NCBI RefSeq assembly: GCF_003597395.2 | Contig: NC_133770.1 | Coordinates: 292,569,824-292,633,823 of the forward strand | Origin: Chelonoidis abingdonii | Taxonomy: Eukaryota; Chordata; Testudines; Testudinidae | Reading direction: 5' to 3' | Length of the DNA: 64,000 nt | Part shown: positions 23,507-34,867 of the stretch, in pieces | Position numbering within the stretch: position 1 is the stretch's first letter | Layout of the letters: every line of letters starts with the position of its first letter | Made by a program: the position numbers and the translations under genes | The notes under the pieces: generated by a model | What the model was told of the DNA's origin: nothing | Database searches by the model: none | The model's input: only the letters and a program-made list of their open reading frames with translations

Positions 23507-24721
23507 CCAATCACTAAGAGAAACAAGTTTGTTTACATATACAGAAGATAATGCTGCCCACTTCTTAATTACAATGTCACCTGAAAGTGAGAATAGGTGC
23601 TCGCGTGGTACTGTTGTAGCTGACATTGCAAGACATTTATGTGCCAGATACGCTAAAGATTCATATGCCTCTTCATGCTTTGGCCATCATTCCAGAGGAC
23701 ATACTTCCATGCTGATGACGCTCATTAAAAAATAATGCATTAATTTGTGACTGAAATCCTTGGGGAAGAATTGTATGTCCCCTGCTTTGTTTTACCCATA
23801 TTCTGAAATATATTTCATGTTACAGCAGTCTCGGATGATGACCCAGCACATGTTTGCTTTAAAAACGCTTTCACTGCAAATTTGACAAAATGCAAAGAAG
23901 ATACCAATGTGAAATTTCTAAAGATAGCTGCAGCACCCGACCCAAGATTTAAGAATCTGAGAGCGCCTTCCAAAATCTGAGAGCGATGAAGTGTGAAGCA
24001 TGCTTTCAGATGTCTTAAAAGAGCAATACTGTGCTGCAGAAAGTACAGAACCTGAACCACCAAAAAAGAAAATCAATCTTCTGCTGGTGGTATCTGACTC
24101 AGATGATGAAAATGAACATGCATCGGTCCACACTGCTTTGGATCGTTGTCAAGCAGAATGCATCAGCAGCATGGACGCATGTCCTCTGGAATGGTGGTTG
24201 AAGCATCAAGGGAAATATGAATCTTTAGCACATCTGGCATGTAAATATCTTTGTTGTAGCCAGCATCACGTGCCATGCAAATGCCTGTTCTCACCTTCAG
24301 GTGACATTGTAAACAAGAAGCAAGCAGCATTATCTTCTGCAAATATAAACAAATTTGTTTGCCTGAGCGATGGCTGAATAAGAAGTAGGACTGATTGGAC
24401 TTGTAGGCTCTAAAGTTTTAGATTGTTTTATTTCTGAATGCAGTATTTTATTAGACATAATTCTACATTCGTAAGTTCAACTTTCATGATAAAGAGATTG
24501 CACTACAGTACCGGTATTAGGTGAACTGGAAAATCCTATTGTTTTTTTACAGTGTAAATATTTATCAAAAATATAAAGTGAGCAGTGTACACTTTGTATT
24601 CTGTGTTGTAAATGAAATTAATATATTTGAAAAAGTAGAAAACATCAAAAAATATTTAAAAAGGAAATTATTAACAATGTGATTAATTGCGATTAATTTT
24701 TTTGATCACTTGACAGCCCTA
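23507..24721. mobile_element. Second foldback hAT copy, left-truncated
   Basis: This is the same family as 5425-6993. Sequence homologous to about 5797 onward begins at CAGCCAATCACTAAGAG, and the right end TTGACAGCCCTA is intact at 24721. The first roughly 370 bases of the left arm, with their terminal repeat, are missing where the copy meets the DIRS leader. No left target duplication can therefore be assigned. Confidence 0.83.
23830..24390 (+). pseudogene. hAT transposase C-terminal remnant, second copy
   Basis: Frames give NVKFLKIAAAPDPRFKNL, then EPPKKKINLLLVVSDSDDEN, CPLEWWLKHQGKYESLAHLA, CKYLCCSQHHVPCKCLFS and SGDIVNKKQAALS, ending near 24377. It keeps the block after WWLKH that is deleted in the first copy, and has its own breaks (a frameshift near 23960-24000). 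It is non-functional by truncation. Confidence 0.77.
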
Positions 24722-24849
24722 ATAACTACCTAAATAAAATGTGACAGGTGAAAAATTGCTAAAATTAAATGGGAATACTAAATTTCACGTAAGAGAAATA
24801 ACAGACTGTTTAACTATAGAGCAGTACAGGAAACAGGTTAGTTTTGTTT

Positions 24850-24977
24850 GTTTTTAAAGAAAGCTTATCTCAAAACGACCTGAAGAGGTCTGTGCAAGCA
24901 CTAAAGCTTTTCTCTTTCACCAACAAAAGTCGGTCCAATAAAAGATATTACATCACCCCGTTGTCTCTATCGCAATT
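24850..24977. repeat. MITE arm of the family at 305-508
   Basis: The blocks CACCAACAAAAGTCGGTCCA, ATAAAAGATATTACATCACC and CCGTTGTCTC match the right arm of the palindromic MITE at 305-508. The left part (AGCTTATCTCAAAACGACCT) is diverged. Confidence 0.6.
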
Positions 24978-25896
24978 TGTCACATGGTATCCAAAATTAC
25001 ACTGTGTTGATAAAATCAAACTAGCTATCATTGCAACTTATTTCTGTTATAATGCAGTGGCAGTGCAGCCTCATTCTAAGACTCTTAATTTTTAAAGAGT
25101 CTGAATCTAAGAACCTTTCTACAGAATTACTATACGTTCCGAAGGGAGAAGCAAAGCAGCATTAGGAAGAGACTGTCACAGTGTAAGAGAAGTAGCTTCA
25201 AGTGTATCGTCATACATCACGCACTGCCACCATTATGTGCCATTATCTGGTAAAAAAAACTTTGGAGTGTTTAAGTACAAAGACAATAGGAAAAGGGTAA
25301 AAGATTTCTCAGTCAAAGAGAAAACTAAAATAAACCTTACTGTGCATAAGAGTTCCAATGCTAAGGCTGAAGCCAAGATGCTTAACTTTAAATCTAAATC
25401 AACACAGATAAGCATTACAATACGACATATCTAGCATGTATAAATGTCTAGTCTGATATTTTGCTACTTCCCATTAGTAGAACTCAATAATATTTGTCCA
25501 ACATTGCCCTCTAGTGCTTAGAAATCTTTAGATTACTATTGACACAGAAGTCTGAATCAGCATCAATACCATTTACTTGAAAACACAGATGTGGGGGGAT
25601 GGGAGGTGGTAGTTGGGAGATGTTTTTCCCCTTGGAAAATCTTGTGCTGTGTTTTTTACAGCAGTAATACTGCACCAGTTCCCATTCTTCGACATTATGA
25701 GTACACGGAAAACTTTACACCCTTCCATAAATAATTCATGTATTCCAGGCCTGCTCTAGATAAGATATTACCACTATATTAAGTACAGCTTGATTGTAAT
25801 ACTGACGGCAAATCATGCATGTACCCATTTTTTCCCAAGAAACAGAACAGGTTGGGATGTGACTGATTGTTTTTATATGAGAAACATTATGTGGAT
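24978..25896. other. Intronic sequence, nothing recognised
   Basis: AT-rich sequence. A short stretch ACATTGCCCTCTAGTGCTTA near 25500 recurs in many vertebrate repeats but is too short to classify. Confidence 0.45.
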
Positions 25897-26582
25897 AAGG
25901 GATGGGCAAACTACGGTCTTGGGGCCGCATCTAGCCCTCCAGTAGTTTTAATCCAGCCCTCAAGCTCCAGCTGGGGTCAGGAGCTTGCCCCACTCCATGT
26001 GGTTCCCGGAAGCAGCAGCATGTCCCCCCTCTGGCTCCTACACATATGGGCAGCCAGCGGGCTCCGCATGCTGCCCCAACCCAAGCATTGTCCCCACAGC
26101 TCCCATTGGCCAGGAACCATGGCCAATGGGAGCTGCAGGGGTGGAGCCTGCAGACAGGGCAGCATGCAGAGCCCACTGGCTACCCCTATGTGTAGGAGCT
26201 GGAGAAGGGGACATTCCGCTGCTTCTGGGAGTTGGCTGAAGTAAGCATCACCCAGAACCTGCATCCCTGACCCCCTCCCATGCTCTGACCCCCCTGCCCC
26301 CTCCCATCCTCTGAACTCCTCGGTCCCAGACCAGAGCACGCTCCTGCACCCCTAACCCTGCACCTTCAGCCGAACCCCTCATGCCCCCCATCCCCCACAC
26401 ACATCTCAACCCCTGCCCCGAGCCACCTCCCGTACCCTGAACTCATTTCTGGCCACTCCCCAGAGCTCACACCACCAGTTGGAGCCCACATCCCAACCCC
26501 CAATTTTGTAAGTATTCATGGCCCGCCATACAATTTCCATACCCAGATGTAGACCTTCGGCCAAAAAGTTTGCCCACCCCGA
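25897..26582. mobile_element. GC-rich non-autonomous hAT element
   Basis: The left end AAGGGATGGGCAAACTACGG and right end AAAAAGTTTGCCCACCCCGA are inverted repeats of the CAGGGGTGGGCAAACT family. Just inside the left end is TTGGGGCCGCATCTAGCCCT, and just inside the right end ATGGCCCGCCATACAATTTC. Flanks ATGTGGAT (25889-25896) and ATGTAGAC (26582-26589) give a weak 6/8 target duplication. A central inverted pair, AGCTCCCATTGGCCAGGAAC and CATGGCCAATGGGAGCTGCA, is visible at about 26099-26136. Open frames of 80-125 codons here come from GC-rich repeat sequence, not genes. Confidence 0.78.
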
Positions 26583-26774
26583 TGTAGACGCATAATTTTT
26601 TTTAAAAAAATAGGGCAAACTAATCTGTCTTGTTTGTAAATATCCCGTACATCTTCTCATTCTACATCTCTTCTTTTAGAGGGACACTGGCAACAATGTT
26701 TTTAGTTTACAAAAAAATTGTTTTCTGATTCAACACACTTTCAGTAGTATACCCTGAATTCTTCTGAGAGGTCT

Positions 26775-26778
<4 letters not shown>
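26583..26778. other. Intronic sequence, nothing recognised
   Basis: Short AT-rich stretch between the GC-rich hAT and the poly-A tract. Confidence 0.5.

Positions 26779-26807
<29 letters not shown>
26779..26807. repeat. Poly-A tract (29 A)
   Basis: An uninterrupted run of 29 A. No retroposon body with a matching target duplication was seen next to it. Confidence 0.95.
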
Positions 26808-26810
<3 letters not shown>

Positions 26811-28489
26811 GGGTTTTTGCTCCCCTGCTGAGTTTATAAAGGGTATTTTGAACATGCCTGAAAGCACCAAACATACTAAGAGCCACAGATCTTTTCCTTC
26901 TTTTTTTTGTACATACTTGCCTACTACACCTCATTAATTTAGTTGTTACTGTTAAAAACCCTCTCTCAGAGGCTGGAGAGGGGGAGATGCATAGATGTGC
27001 GCTCTCCCAAGAGCAGTGTGTGAAACAGATACAACTGATCATCAACAAACTGTGAAACTGACCATAAAGTGCTGATAACACAAAGTCAACGAAAAGGAAA
27101 GCCACCATAACTGTACAGGTTATTTTTAACAATAGTACATAAAAAGCTTTTGGATGGAAATGTGATTTCCAAATTTACAGTTGATTCATAACCATTAAAT
27201 TCTTGTCCATTAAATCGAAAAAAAAAATCACATTCTATGCCAGTTAGATATAAGAGTGAAATATGAGGACTGATTCTAAAATGTATGCTGCTGAATGGTA
27301 TGAATTATAATTTAAGAACTTTAAAAATGGCTATTAATATTTCTCAGAAACTATTTTCTAGCCATACATGTGCTTTTTTCCAACATTCAATCATTAAAAA
27401 TAGTTTATATAAATGTTTTTGAATTTGTTAGTCCACTTAGAACTCAACACCTTCCGGGACAAGTCTGACTGATCAGCTCAAGGAAGCAAGAGTATTTTCA
27501 ATCCATTAATCTTGTAACTATCACCATAAAGAGAAAAAAATTACATTTATCTAGTAAGATTACAGAGTTTTCAGAGCTTCTCTTATAAACATGCATTTGT
27601 CTTCAATGTGAAAACTAATAAATACCAAAGGAAAACGAAGATGCTACACTCTTAGGGAACTTAGTCCCCAAGTGCTTCTCCAAACTATTCTAATATTAGG
27701 CCTCAGCAGAGTGAGTACAACAGATACATCTTCTAAAACACCATATTTTCAGAACCCTGTGCCAAATAAGCTTTACAAAGGCCTGTGGTAGCATTTTGCA
27801 AACACTGAGGCAGAGGAGGGTTTGGCAAATGCAGAAGGGGTAGGAGCTGGGGGTGCTTCTTATCATTGGGCAAGTTTTGACAGAATTTGAGTTTCTTGAG
27901 AATAAGCAAAGTATATACCTAGAATTTCAATTGTGCATCCAGGACATTGACACTCATTCCTAAAGTTGGCCCCAATACCCAGGTTAATGAAGCAATTTTT
28001 ACTCCTCAACATAATCTGAGTGGATATGATGAAGGCTGGTTTGCTTTTTTTAGTTTGTTCCTGTTTGCTTGGTTGTCCGTCCATACTATCTTTCTAAGTA
28101 CTTGTCTTGCTATGGCTGGCCCTAGGTATCCGATAAGTGTTCAGACAGCACCTTCTCCTATCAAGCCTATGATTTCCCCTGCCTTCTGGCTCACAATGCA
28201 AACTTGTTTGACCTAATCCACCTCTGCATTCTACTGACAAGCATTGCAATTCACGTTCCTGCGGACAAAACATTTCAAAACCTCTCACCGAATTAGAATT
28301 TGCACTATGTGGAGACGAGGAAAAGGCCAGCTCTTAGAGGTGTTACAGGACAAGATTTAGACATGACCTGGAAGTGCTGGGAAAGAAGAACAACAACTCA
28401 AATTGTGTGGCTGAGTGACAGAAGATAGACTGCTGTCAGCAGGAACTGAGAAGGTGGGAAGCAAAGAGGTGTTGGGAGTTCTAAGCGGT
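26808..28489. other. Intronic sequence; duplicated part starts near 27130
   Basis: No exon or repeat was recognised. From about 27130 onward the same sequence occurs again after the N gap (43056 onward), there with many small insertions. Confidence 0.5.
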
Positions 28490-28790
28490 TCAAATTTCAT
28501 AGATTTCTTAACCCAGAAGAACCATTATGACCACCAGGTCTGACCTCCTGAATAACACAAGCCATAGAACCTTACCCGTTAATTTCTGTATCAAGCCCAT
28601 ATAGTTTCTGTTTCAGCTATAGCATCTCTTTTACAAATACATGCAGTCTTAAATGATTGAGTATCCACTATATTCCTAGGTATGTAGTCCCAGTGTTTAA
28701 TTACCCTCCCTGTTAAAAACCCATGCCTTATTTCCATTCTGAATTTGTCTAGCTTCTACGCTTTCTGACATATTAAGCTGAAAGCAAAAA
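28490..28790 (-). repeat. CR1 LINE 3' region, antisense
   Basis: Read on the plus strand, the blocks TTTCATAGATTTCTTAACCC, ACCAGGTCTGACCTCCTGAA, CACAAGCCATAGAACCTTAC and CTGTTAAAAACCCATGCCTT occur in the order of an inverted CR1 3' end, finishing at TGAATTTGTCTAGCTTCTAC. It is diverged and 5'-truncated. Confidence 0.72.
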
Positions 28791-29589
28791 CATCCTTGAG
28801 GATCTGTTGCAAGATGCAAGATTGGATGGCTGGAATCAGGCCAGGAGTGGAGGTTCATTTATGTATTATCAGAGTAAAGGTGGCAGGGAAAAGGGAAAAG
28901 GTGTAGGACCAAGAGCAGCAGGTGAAAGACAAATCCCAGCAGGATCCCAAGTTCTAGGGTGTTGGGAAATGAGGAACAGAAGGATTCAAAAGAATGGGAC
29001 AACGGCACAGGAGACTGTGGGAAAGGAGAAGAGAAATCATGCACACGGATGGATTGAAGGAAAATGGAAGGAAACAGGGTAATACTGACAAGATAAAGTG
29101 ATTGTCAGAAAAAGGGAAAGGCAAACGAAAAGTCAGAGAAAGAGTGGCATTTAGTGAAAACAAGATTTAATGAGTGGCCCTTTTAATAAGTGGAAGTGTT
29201 GATTCAGAGTTTAAGGTCAAACAAAGAGGGAGGCTAAGCACCAGACAGCACATCAATACTGCAGTTGGCCAGGATGAAGTTGAGAGAATGTGTTTGTTAT
29301 GAGAAGGAGAATCAGGCGTCAATTCAGACTAAGATGGATGGGAAAGAGTCAAGTGAACTGTAGATTACCACCCAAATATATATATTAATAAACCAAGAAG
29401 CATAAAATATTTATTAAACCATGAACTTTTAGTTGATCAAATGGCAAGACCAAGAAATTTGCATATTATGACAATAATCGAATATAAACTTTTGGATCAC
29501 AAAAATGCATGTACAGTACCAGAGCACATTTGACCAACTGAATCAAAATTTATTTTGTACTGATAAGACCACAGAAATTCACAACAGCA
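28791..29589. other. Intronic sequence, nothing recognised
   Basis: Purine-rich at 28870-29160. A lysine/glutamate-rich 91-codon plus frame at 28807-29082 reflects base composition and shows no family motif. Confidence 0.45.
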
Positions 29590-30270
29590 TCCCTCAATAA
29601 AGCACTATAGTCCAACACATAGTGGCAGGATGTAAGATGCAGGCAGGAACAGCATACACTGAACGGCACAACCAAGTGGCTGGCATTGTGTACAGGAACA
29701 TCTGCACAGCGTATGGCCTATACCCTCCCAGACAGATGGGAGATTCCACAGAAGGTTGGGAGATAGGCGGGCTACAGATTCTGTGGGACTTCCAGCTCCC
29801 AGACAGACGGCACGGTACCCTGGCCCAAATCAACCAGACATCCACCCGCTGTCGCCCTAACTAGACAAGACACGAAGACAGCGGATCCGGTGTAGACCTA
29901 TAGCAGTGCCAAGTCCGACTAGCAACAACTCAAGGAAGAAGGATATGAGAAGCTGGAGAAAGTTACCAGGGCCTGAAAGAGAACTACGACGAGGATGTGG
30001 GAAAGTGAAGGCCAAAGTTGGTCCAGCCGGTCGGTAGGGCACTCAGGGCTTTCACTCCTAGCTGGGTGAGTGGCTAATCAAAACAGATCCAAGGAACAAC
30101 ATCACGAGCTCTCTGTCCAGAAAGTGCAGTCTAGGTACACAGCTAAGATACTGCACAGAACCCTCAAAACTTCCCAGGCTCTGCTAGAAGGACCCGAGCG
30201 TTGACGCCGCAAGACACATACCACCATAGGGCGAGAGGGAATTTCCATATATAAATATTTGTAGAACACT
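29590..30270 (+). pseudogene. R4-like LINE 3' fragment, sense orientation
   Basis: The plus strand reads AGCKMQAGTAYTERHNQVAG, then IVYRNICTAYGLYPPRQMGD (29622-29864). This is the zinc-knuckle-to-endonuclease segment of the same family as 12895-14830. Later frames give the endonuclease and tail region in broken pieces, ending at a GGGCGAGAGGGAATT 3' end. Compared with the antisense copy at 12.9 kb and with 45690-46340, this copy has many single-base insertions, so much of the breakage may be sequencing error, not decay. Confidence 0.72.
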
Positions 30271-31010
30271 GACTAGGGAATTAAAAGTAACTTGAAGTCT
30301 CCGACTCGCAATAATTTGAATGTCCTGCTTCCTCCAGGGATGTGCAATTAAAAATGAAACCCAAAGGGACTTCAAACAAATATGATCTTTTATGATCTGT
30401 AGGCCTAATGATTACGTTTATTGCCTCGTTTATTTGTTCGTTATATTATATGTGACATGACATATGTTAATCATCCATGTTAAATAGTTAAACTGTAGAT
30501 TATAGAACTATAAACTCGATCCACAGTTAGGAAAGGGATAATTATGCTTAGATAGCGCTAAAGTAAGTGGCGGCTAAAATGCCAAGGCCTCCAGCTAAGG
30601 CAAAGGCCCCTTTTTGTAAAGGGTTTTTAACTTAGCTATTTTAGGCTTGACAGAAGAAAATCGCTTGATGCACAATAAGCAACCAAAGAACTAACCCAAT
30701 GCCTAATGATTTATGGGAAACGCCACCCTGTATCAATGGCAGCTGACACTGAAAAATTAACATACAAGCCTAATTTTTGCCTACAAGATACTTCTGCACC
30801 CGGTGGAATCCATTTTCTCTAACACGCCTACTCCACAAAGTGGACTTATCTTGTCCAGACCAAATTGTCTAATGAGCGTATAGTCAGATCCATTAACATT
30901 ATTAGAGAAGGTGCCCAGACGTGGCGAAAATTGAGCTTCCTAAAGGAACTCCAGGAAGAACCATCCCGTCTACTGATGATCAATCGCAAGAGAGACCCAT
31001 CTTGGTGACC
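30271..31010. other. Intronic sequence, error-rich, nothing recognised
   Basis: No repeat was identified. Small indels relative to the matching sequence at about 46350-47030 are frequent. Confidence 0.45.
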
Positions 31011-31501
31011 AGACACCTCCCTGATTCCTTACTCGGGACTGTCCCCGATATTTACCTGTGTTCTGCCTCGTCCGCGCGGTCCCAACCCAATGTTCGGCTG
31101 CGAACACAAATCATTGTCCCCAATATTTTGCACCTCTGACGCACAGGCGAGCAGGGGTCGTGCCCCAATCCACCCCAGCCCCACCCCACTTGAATCGCTC
31201 TCCAATCCCCCACCCTCGGGTCCCACCTCTTCCCAAGCACGCCGTATTCCCTCCCTCGCCCCAGGCCTTCGCCGCGAACCTTCAAGCAGTCACGTGGCGC
31301 AAGTGCGTAGGAGAAAGGGTACCCGGAGAAGCATGATGCGTGGGGGTTGGGGAGCTGCCGGTGGTGCCTCAACACCCACCACCCTTTTTTCGCTATGCTC
31401 CCGGCGGCTTTCTCTTATTTTTTTTGGCACTCCACCAGCCACCCCTCCTGCCGCCTCCTCCCATTGTCCAATATTTCATGGTCTCATCCCTGGTCACCCT
31501 A
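31011..31501. mobile_element. hAT-like MITE, long form (error-rich copy)
   Basis: The ends GGTGACCAGACACCTCCCTG and TCATCCCTGGTCACCCT are inverted repeats. The inner motif GGGACTGTCCCCGATATT recurs near the right side as TGTCCAATATTTCATG. ACCCATCT occurs just before the left end and after the right end, an 8-base direct repeat. It is the same family as the 121-bp element at 39072. The cleaner version of the same locus is at 47031-47490. Confidence 0.68.
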
Positions 31502-32020
31502 TTACCCATCTAACGCTAACCACCTTTTGTTAAGGATGTGAGTAAACTATATTGTGTAACTTGTGGCGGTAGGTCTATAAAGAATATCTTTCTGCTTGAT
31601 TCATAACCTATTGGTAACTTAATAAAACTCGTAAAACAGATAGACTTGTACTTGTGAACGTTGTGTGGTCACTACCCTGGGCTTTATGTCTTTCTAAAGA
31701 CTCTAAATCTAAAATAGCAATGGAGGTGACTTTCACTCTGTTAAGTTGAAAGTAGCCTGGCCAGAGTTGAACCACAGTAGTAAATATCATATTAAAGAAA
31801 TTCACTTTAAATAAAAGGCTACAGATGCAATAACCATACTCTAGTGCCCGAACCTTACTAACACATTAGTCTGTGCATAGCACATAAGTACTGATTAGAA
31901 TATCTATCAAGTGTACATTCATATTCACAACTATCTGTGCAAGTATGTTTACCCTGATTGAACAGTTTTTTAACAAGGTAATCAGACCAAAGATTGTCAT
32001 TTCAGAACAAGTTTGCACAG
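31502..32020. other. Intronic sequence, nothing recognised
   Basis: AT-rich, with small indels relative to 47491-48016. No feature was recognised. Confidence 0.45.
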
Positions 32021-32031
32021 TTAATTATATA

Positions 32032-32226
32032 AAAACAGCAGAGAGTCCTCTGGCAACCTTACAGACTACAGACTTATTGGAGCATGCGAGCTTTCATGGG
32101 TGAAACGCTGGCGACGAAAGGGTATTCACCCCCGAAAGCTCACGCTCCATTACGTCTGTTAGTCTAGAAGGTGCACAGGATGCCGCTTTTACAGATCAGA
32201 CTAACCCAGCTACCCCTCCGATACAT
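32032..32226. mobile_element. Palindromic MITE with an 11-base direct repeat
   Basis: The left half (AACAGCAGAGAGTCCTCTGG, CTTATTGGAGCATGCGAGCT) is complementary to the right half (CGAAAGCTCACGCTCCATTA, GTCTGTTAGTCTAGAAGGTG). It is the long form of the family whose bare arms form the palindrome at 20281. TTAATTATATA at 32021-32031 recurs perfectly at 32227-32237. That is longer than the 8 bases expected for hAT, so the insertion class is uncertain. Confidence 0.7.
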
Positions 32227-32362
32227 TTAATTATATAGACCCTAACCAGCTTTTAGTTGCAAGGGTTCCTAAGAGATATACATTAATTTTATGAAATATA
32301 ATAAATTTGTAAAAAACCGAGTCCAGGTAATGTTGGATACTCATTTCCTGTTTGTTTGTGTG

Positions 32363-33140
32363 TGCAAGGTCTTCCCCACTTCCTTGAACTTCTGGGGTAA
32401 AGATGTGGGGAACCTCATGAAAGACCCCCTAAAGCTTATTTTACCAAGTTAGGCTAAAAACTTCCCCAAGGCACAAATTCCTTTCTAGCCTTAGTATCGC
32501 TGCCACCACCAAGTGATTTAAACAAACATTCAGGGAGGGCTACTTGGAGCCCTGCCTTCTCCAAATATCCCCCCAAACCCCTAAATCCCCTTTCCTGGGG
32601 AGGCTTGAGAATAATATCCTCACCAATTGGTACAGGTGAACACAGACCTGAACCCTTGGATCTTAAGAACAATGAAAAAAATCTATCAGGTTCTTAAAAG
32701 AAGAATTTTAATTAAAGAAAGGTAAAAGAATCACCTCTGTAAAATCAGAATGGTAGGTACTTTACAGAACAACAGAAGACTCAAGAACACAGAGCAAAAC
32801 CTTAAAGTTACAAAAACATGGATAAACCTCCCTCTTAGCACAGGGAAAATTCACAAGCTAAAACAAAAGGGTAATCTAATGCATTTCTTTTCTGCTATTA
32901 CTAACTATTTCTGCAAGACTAGATGCTTAGTTCAGCTATACTTAAGATGATGCAGTTTCCTTGCCTGGTTTCTTGGCTGGCTCCGAGACACACAGACCAA
33001 AGCCTTCCTCCACAGATTTGAAAGTATTTTCTCCCCTTATTGGTCTTTTTGGTCAGGTGTCACTCAGGTTATCTGAGCTTCTTAATCCTTTACAGGGTAA
33101 AGAGGGATTTTATGCTACCCTTAGCTATACGTTTATGACA
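32363..33140 (-). mobile_element. LTR-type repeat, apparently a solo LTR
   Basis: On the plus strand it runs from about TGTGCAAGGTCTTCC (corrupted; TGTCAAGGTTCC in the second copy) to TATACGTTTATGACA. On the minus strand it therefore begins TGTCATAAACG and ends CCTTGACA, giving TG...CA termini. The interior has CAGAGGTGATTCTTTTACCT followed by a TTAATTAAAATT run, as in an abundant turtle LTR family that I recognise but cannot name. No internal retroviral or gypsy coding sequence is adjacent, hence solo LTR. The flanking duplication is only approximate (GTGTG). Confidence 0.66.
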
Positions 33141-33842
33141 GGTGTGTTAGCTGCTTTAACAGGATTCTTTCTAGCATGGCAAGCTATTAGTATGAGTTTT
33201 ATTATATTAAAAAAAATGTGACCTCTAGTGGCTGGAAAGACGTTTTAATAATTATGCTATGCGATGTCACATGGTTGTGTATATCATCTTACTAGCCACA
33301 TCAGTGGACATAGTGAAATACTAGATGACTGTAATGATCAGAAAAAAAAAGTTAAGGAATATAGCATTACAATGATACAACTAGTAATACAAGTACTGTG
33401 GGACAACGGAGCCAGCAGTTGACGTTTATACTAAAAATCACAGCTCCTCCTCATTTAATAACTTGATGTTTCTCAGGTTAAAGAGTTTGGTGGCGGTGAA
33501 TATGTAACAAAATAAATCAGACCACCACTGATAAATCTGCCTTTTGGTATTATGTGGGCGAAAACTATACAGGTAGAGTACACAGTAGCATAGCAAGCTG
33601 AAGATGTGCCCTGATAATTCTGACACAATCATTCCCTGGGTTAAAATGATGCTTAAGTATGAGTTCAGGGTTTGGTTTATTCAGTCCAGGTTATTGCTCA
33701 GCAAACAAGAACAACAATAAGATATTTAAATAGTCCTGCAGCCATTATATGCCAGGCCTCAGCATTCCAGCATTTGTACATCAGTAATTGTAAAGCATCC
33801 ATGCACTCTGAATGGCAAAGAATTTCATTTCACTGTCATTAT
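33141..33842. other. Intronic sequence, nothing recognised
   Basis: AT-rich sequence between the LTR-type repeat and an antisense CR1. No exon was recognised. Confidence 0.5.
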
Positions 33843-34400
33843 AATTCATAGATTCTAAGGCCATTGTGATCATCTAGTCCAGGGGTCAGAAACCTTTCAG
33901 AAGTGGCGTGCCAAGTCTTCATTTTTTCACTCTAATTTAAGGTTTCACGTGTCAGTAATAAATGTTAAAGTTTTTAAGAAGATCTCTTTCTGTAAGTCTA
34001 TAATATATAACTAAACTATTGTTGTATGTAAAGTAAATAGGTTTTTTAAATGTTTAAGAAGCTTCATTTAAAATTAAATTAAAATGCAGAGCCCCCCGGA
34101 CCAGTGGCCAGGACCCGGACAGTGAGTGCCACTGAAAATCAGCTCGCATACTGCCTTTGGCACCCGTGTCATAGGTTGCCTACCCCTGACCTAGTCCAAC
34201 CTCCTGTAAAGCACAAGCCAAAGAACTTCCCCAAAATAATTCCTAGAGTGTATCTTTTAAAAGAAATCCAATCTTGATTTAAAAATTGTCAGTGAAGGAG
34301 AATCCACCATGACTCTTGGTAAATTGTTCCAATGGTTATTCACTCACTGTTAAAAATATATGCCTTATTTCTAGTATCAGTTATCTACTTCAGAAGGTGA
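33843..34400 (-). repeat. CR1 LINE 3' region, antisense, split by a MITE
   Basis: The plus-strand order is AATTCATAGATTCTAAGGCC, GTGATCATCTAGTCC, then (after the MITE at 33880-34188) AGTCCAACCTCCTGTAAAGC, GAACTTCCCCAAAATAATTC, TCTTGATTTAAAAATTGTCA and TAAATTGTTCCAATGGTTAT. This is an inverted CR1 tail. The two parts align across the insertion with only the target duplication repeated. Confidence 0.82.
33880..34188. mobile_element. 309-bp hAT MITE inserted in a CR1 tail
   Basis: The ends CAGGGGTCAGAAACCT and AGGTTGCCTACCCCTG are inverted repeats. It is flanked by ATCTAGTC (33872-33879) and ACCTAGTC (34189-34196), a 7/8 match to an 8-bp target duplication. It interrupts a CR1 3' end, so it is younger than that CR1 insertion. 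It has no coding capacity. Confidence 0.88.
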
Positions 34401-34535
34401 AAAGGACTAAATGAGGCAATTATGTTGTTATATGACTGAGAATTTCTCTTTATCAGTTTAATACAGTTTTAACTGTTTGCTTTACATAAACAACACTGGA
34501 AAATTAAATGGTGGAGAATTGAAAAAATATTGTCA

Positions 34536-34867
<332 letters not shown>

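Noticed and set aside
25867..26339. Frames of 81-125 codons in several frames on both strands
   Set aside because: They lie in a GC-rich non-autonomous hAT element. Low stop density is due to base composition.
28807..29082. Lysine/glutamate-rich 91-codon frame
   Set aside because: A consequence of purine-rich sequence. The duplicate at 44.8-45.1 kb does not keep the frame, and no domain is recognisable.
31052..31541. Proline/serine-rich frames of 64-147 codons
   Set aside because: Inside the GC-rich core of a MITE, and not matched in frame by the cleaner copy at 47.1-47.5 kb.
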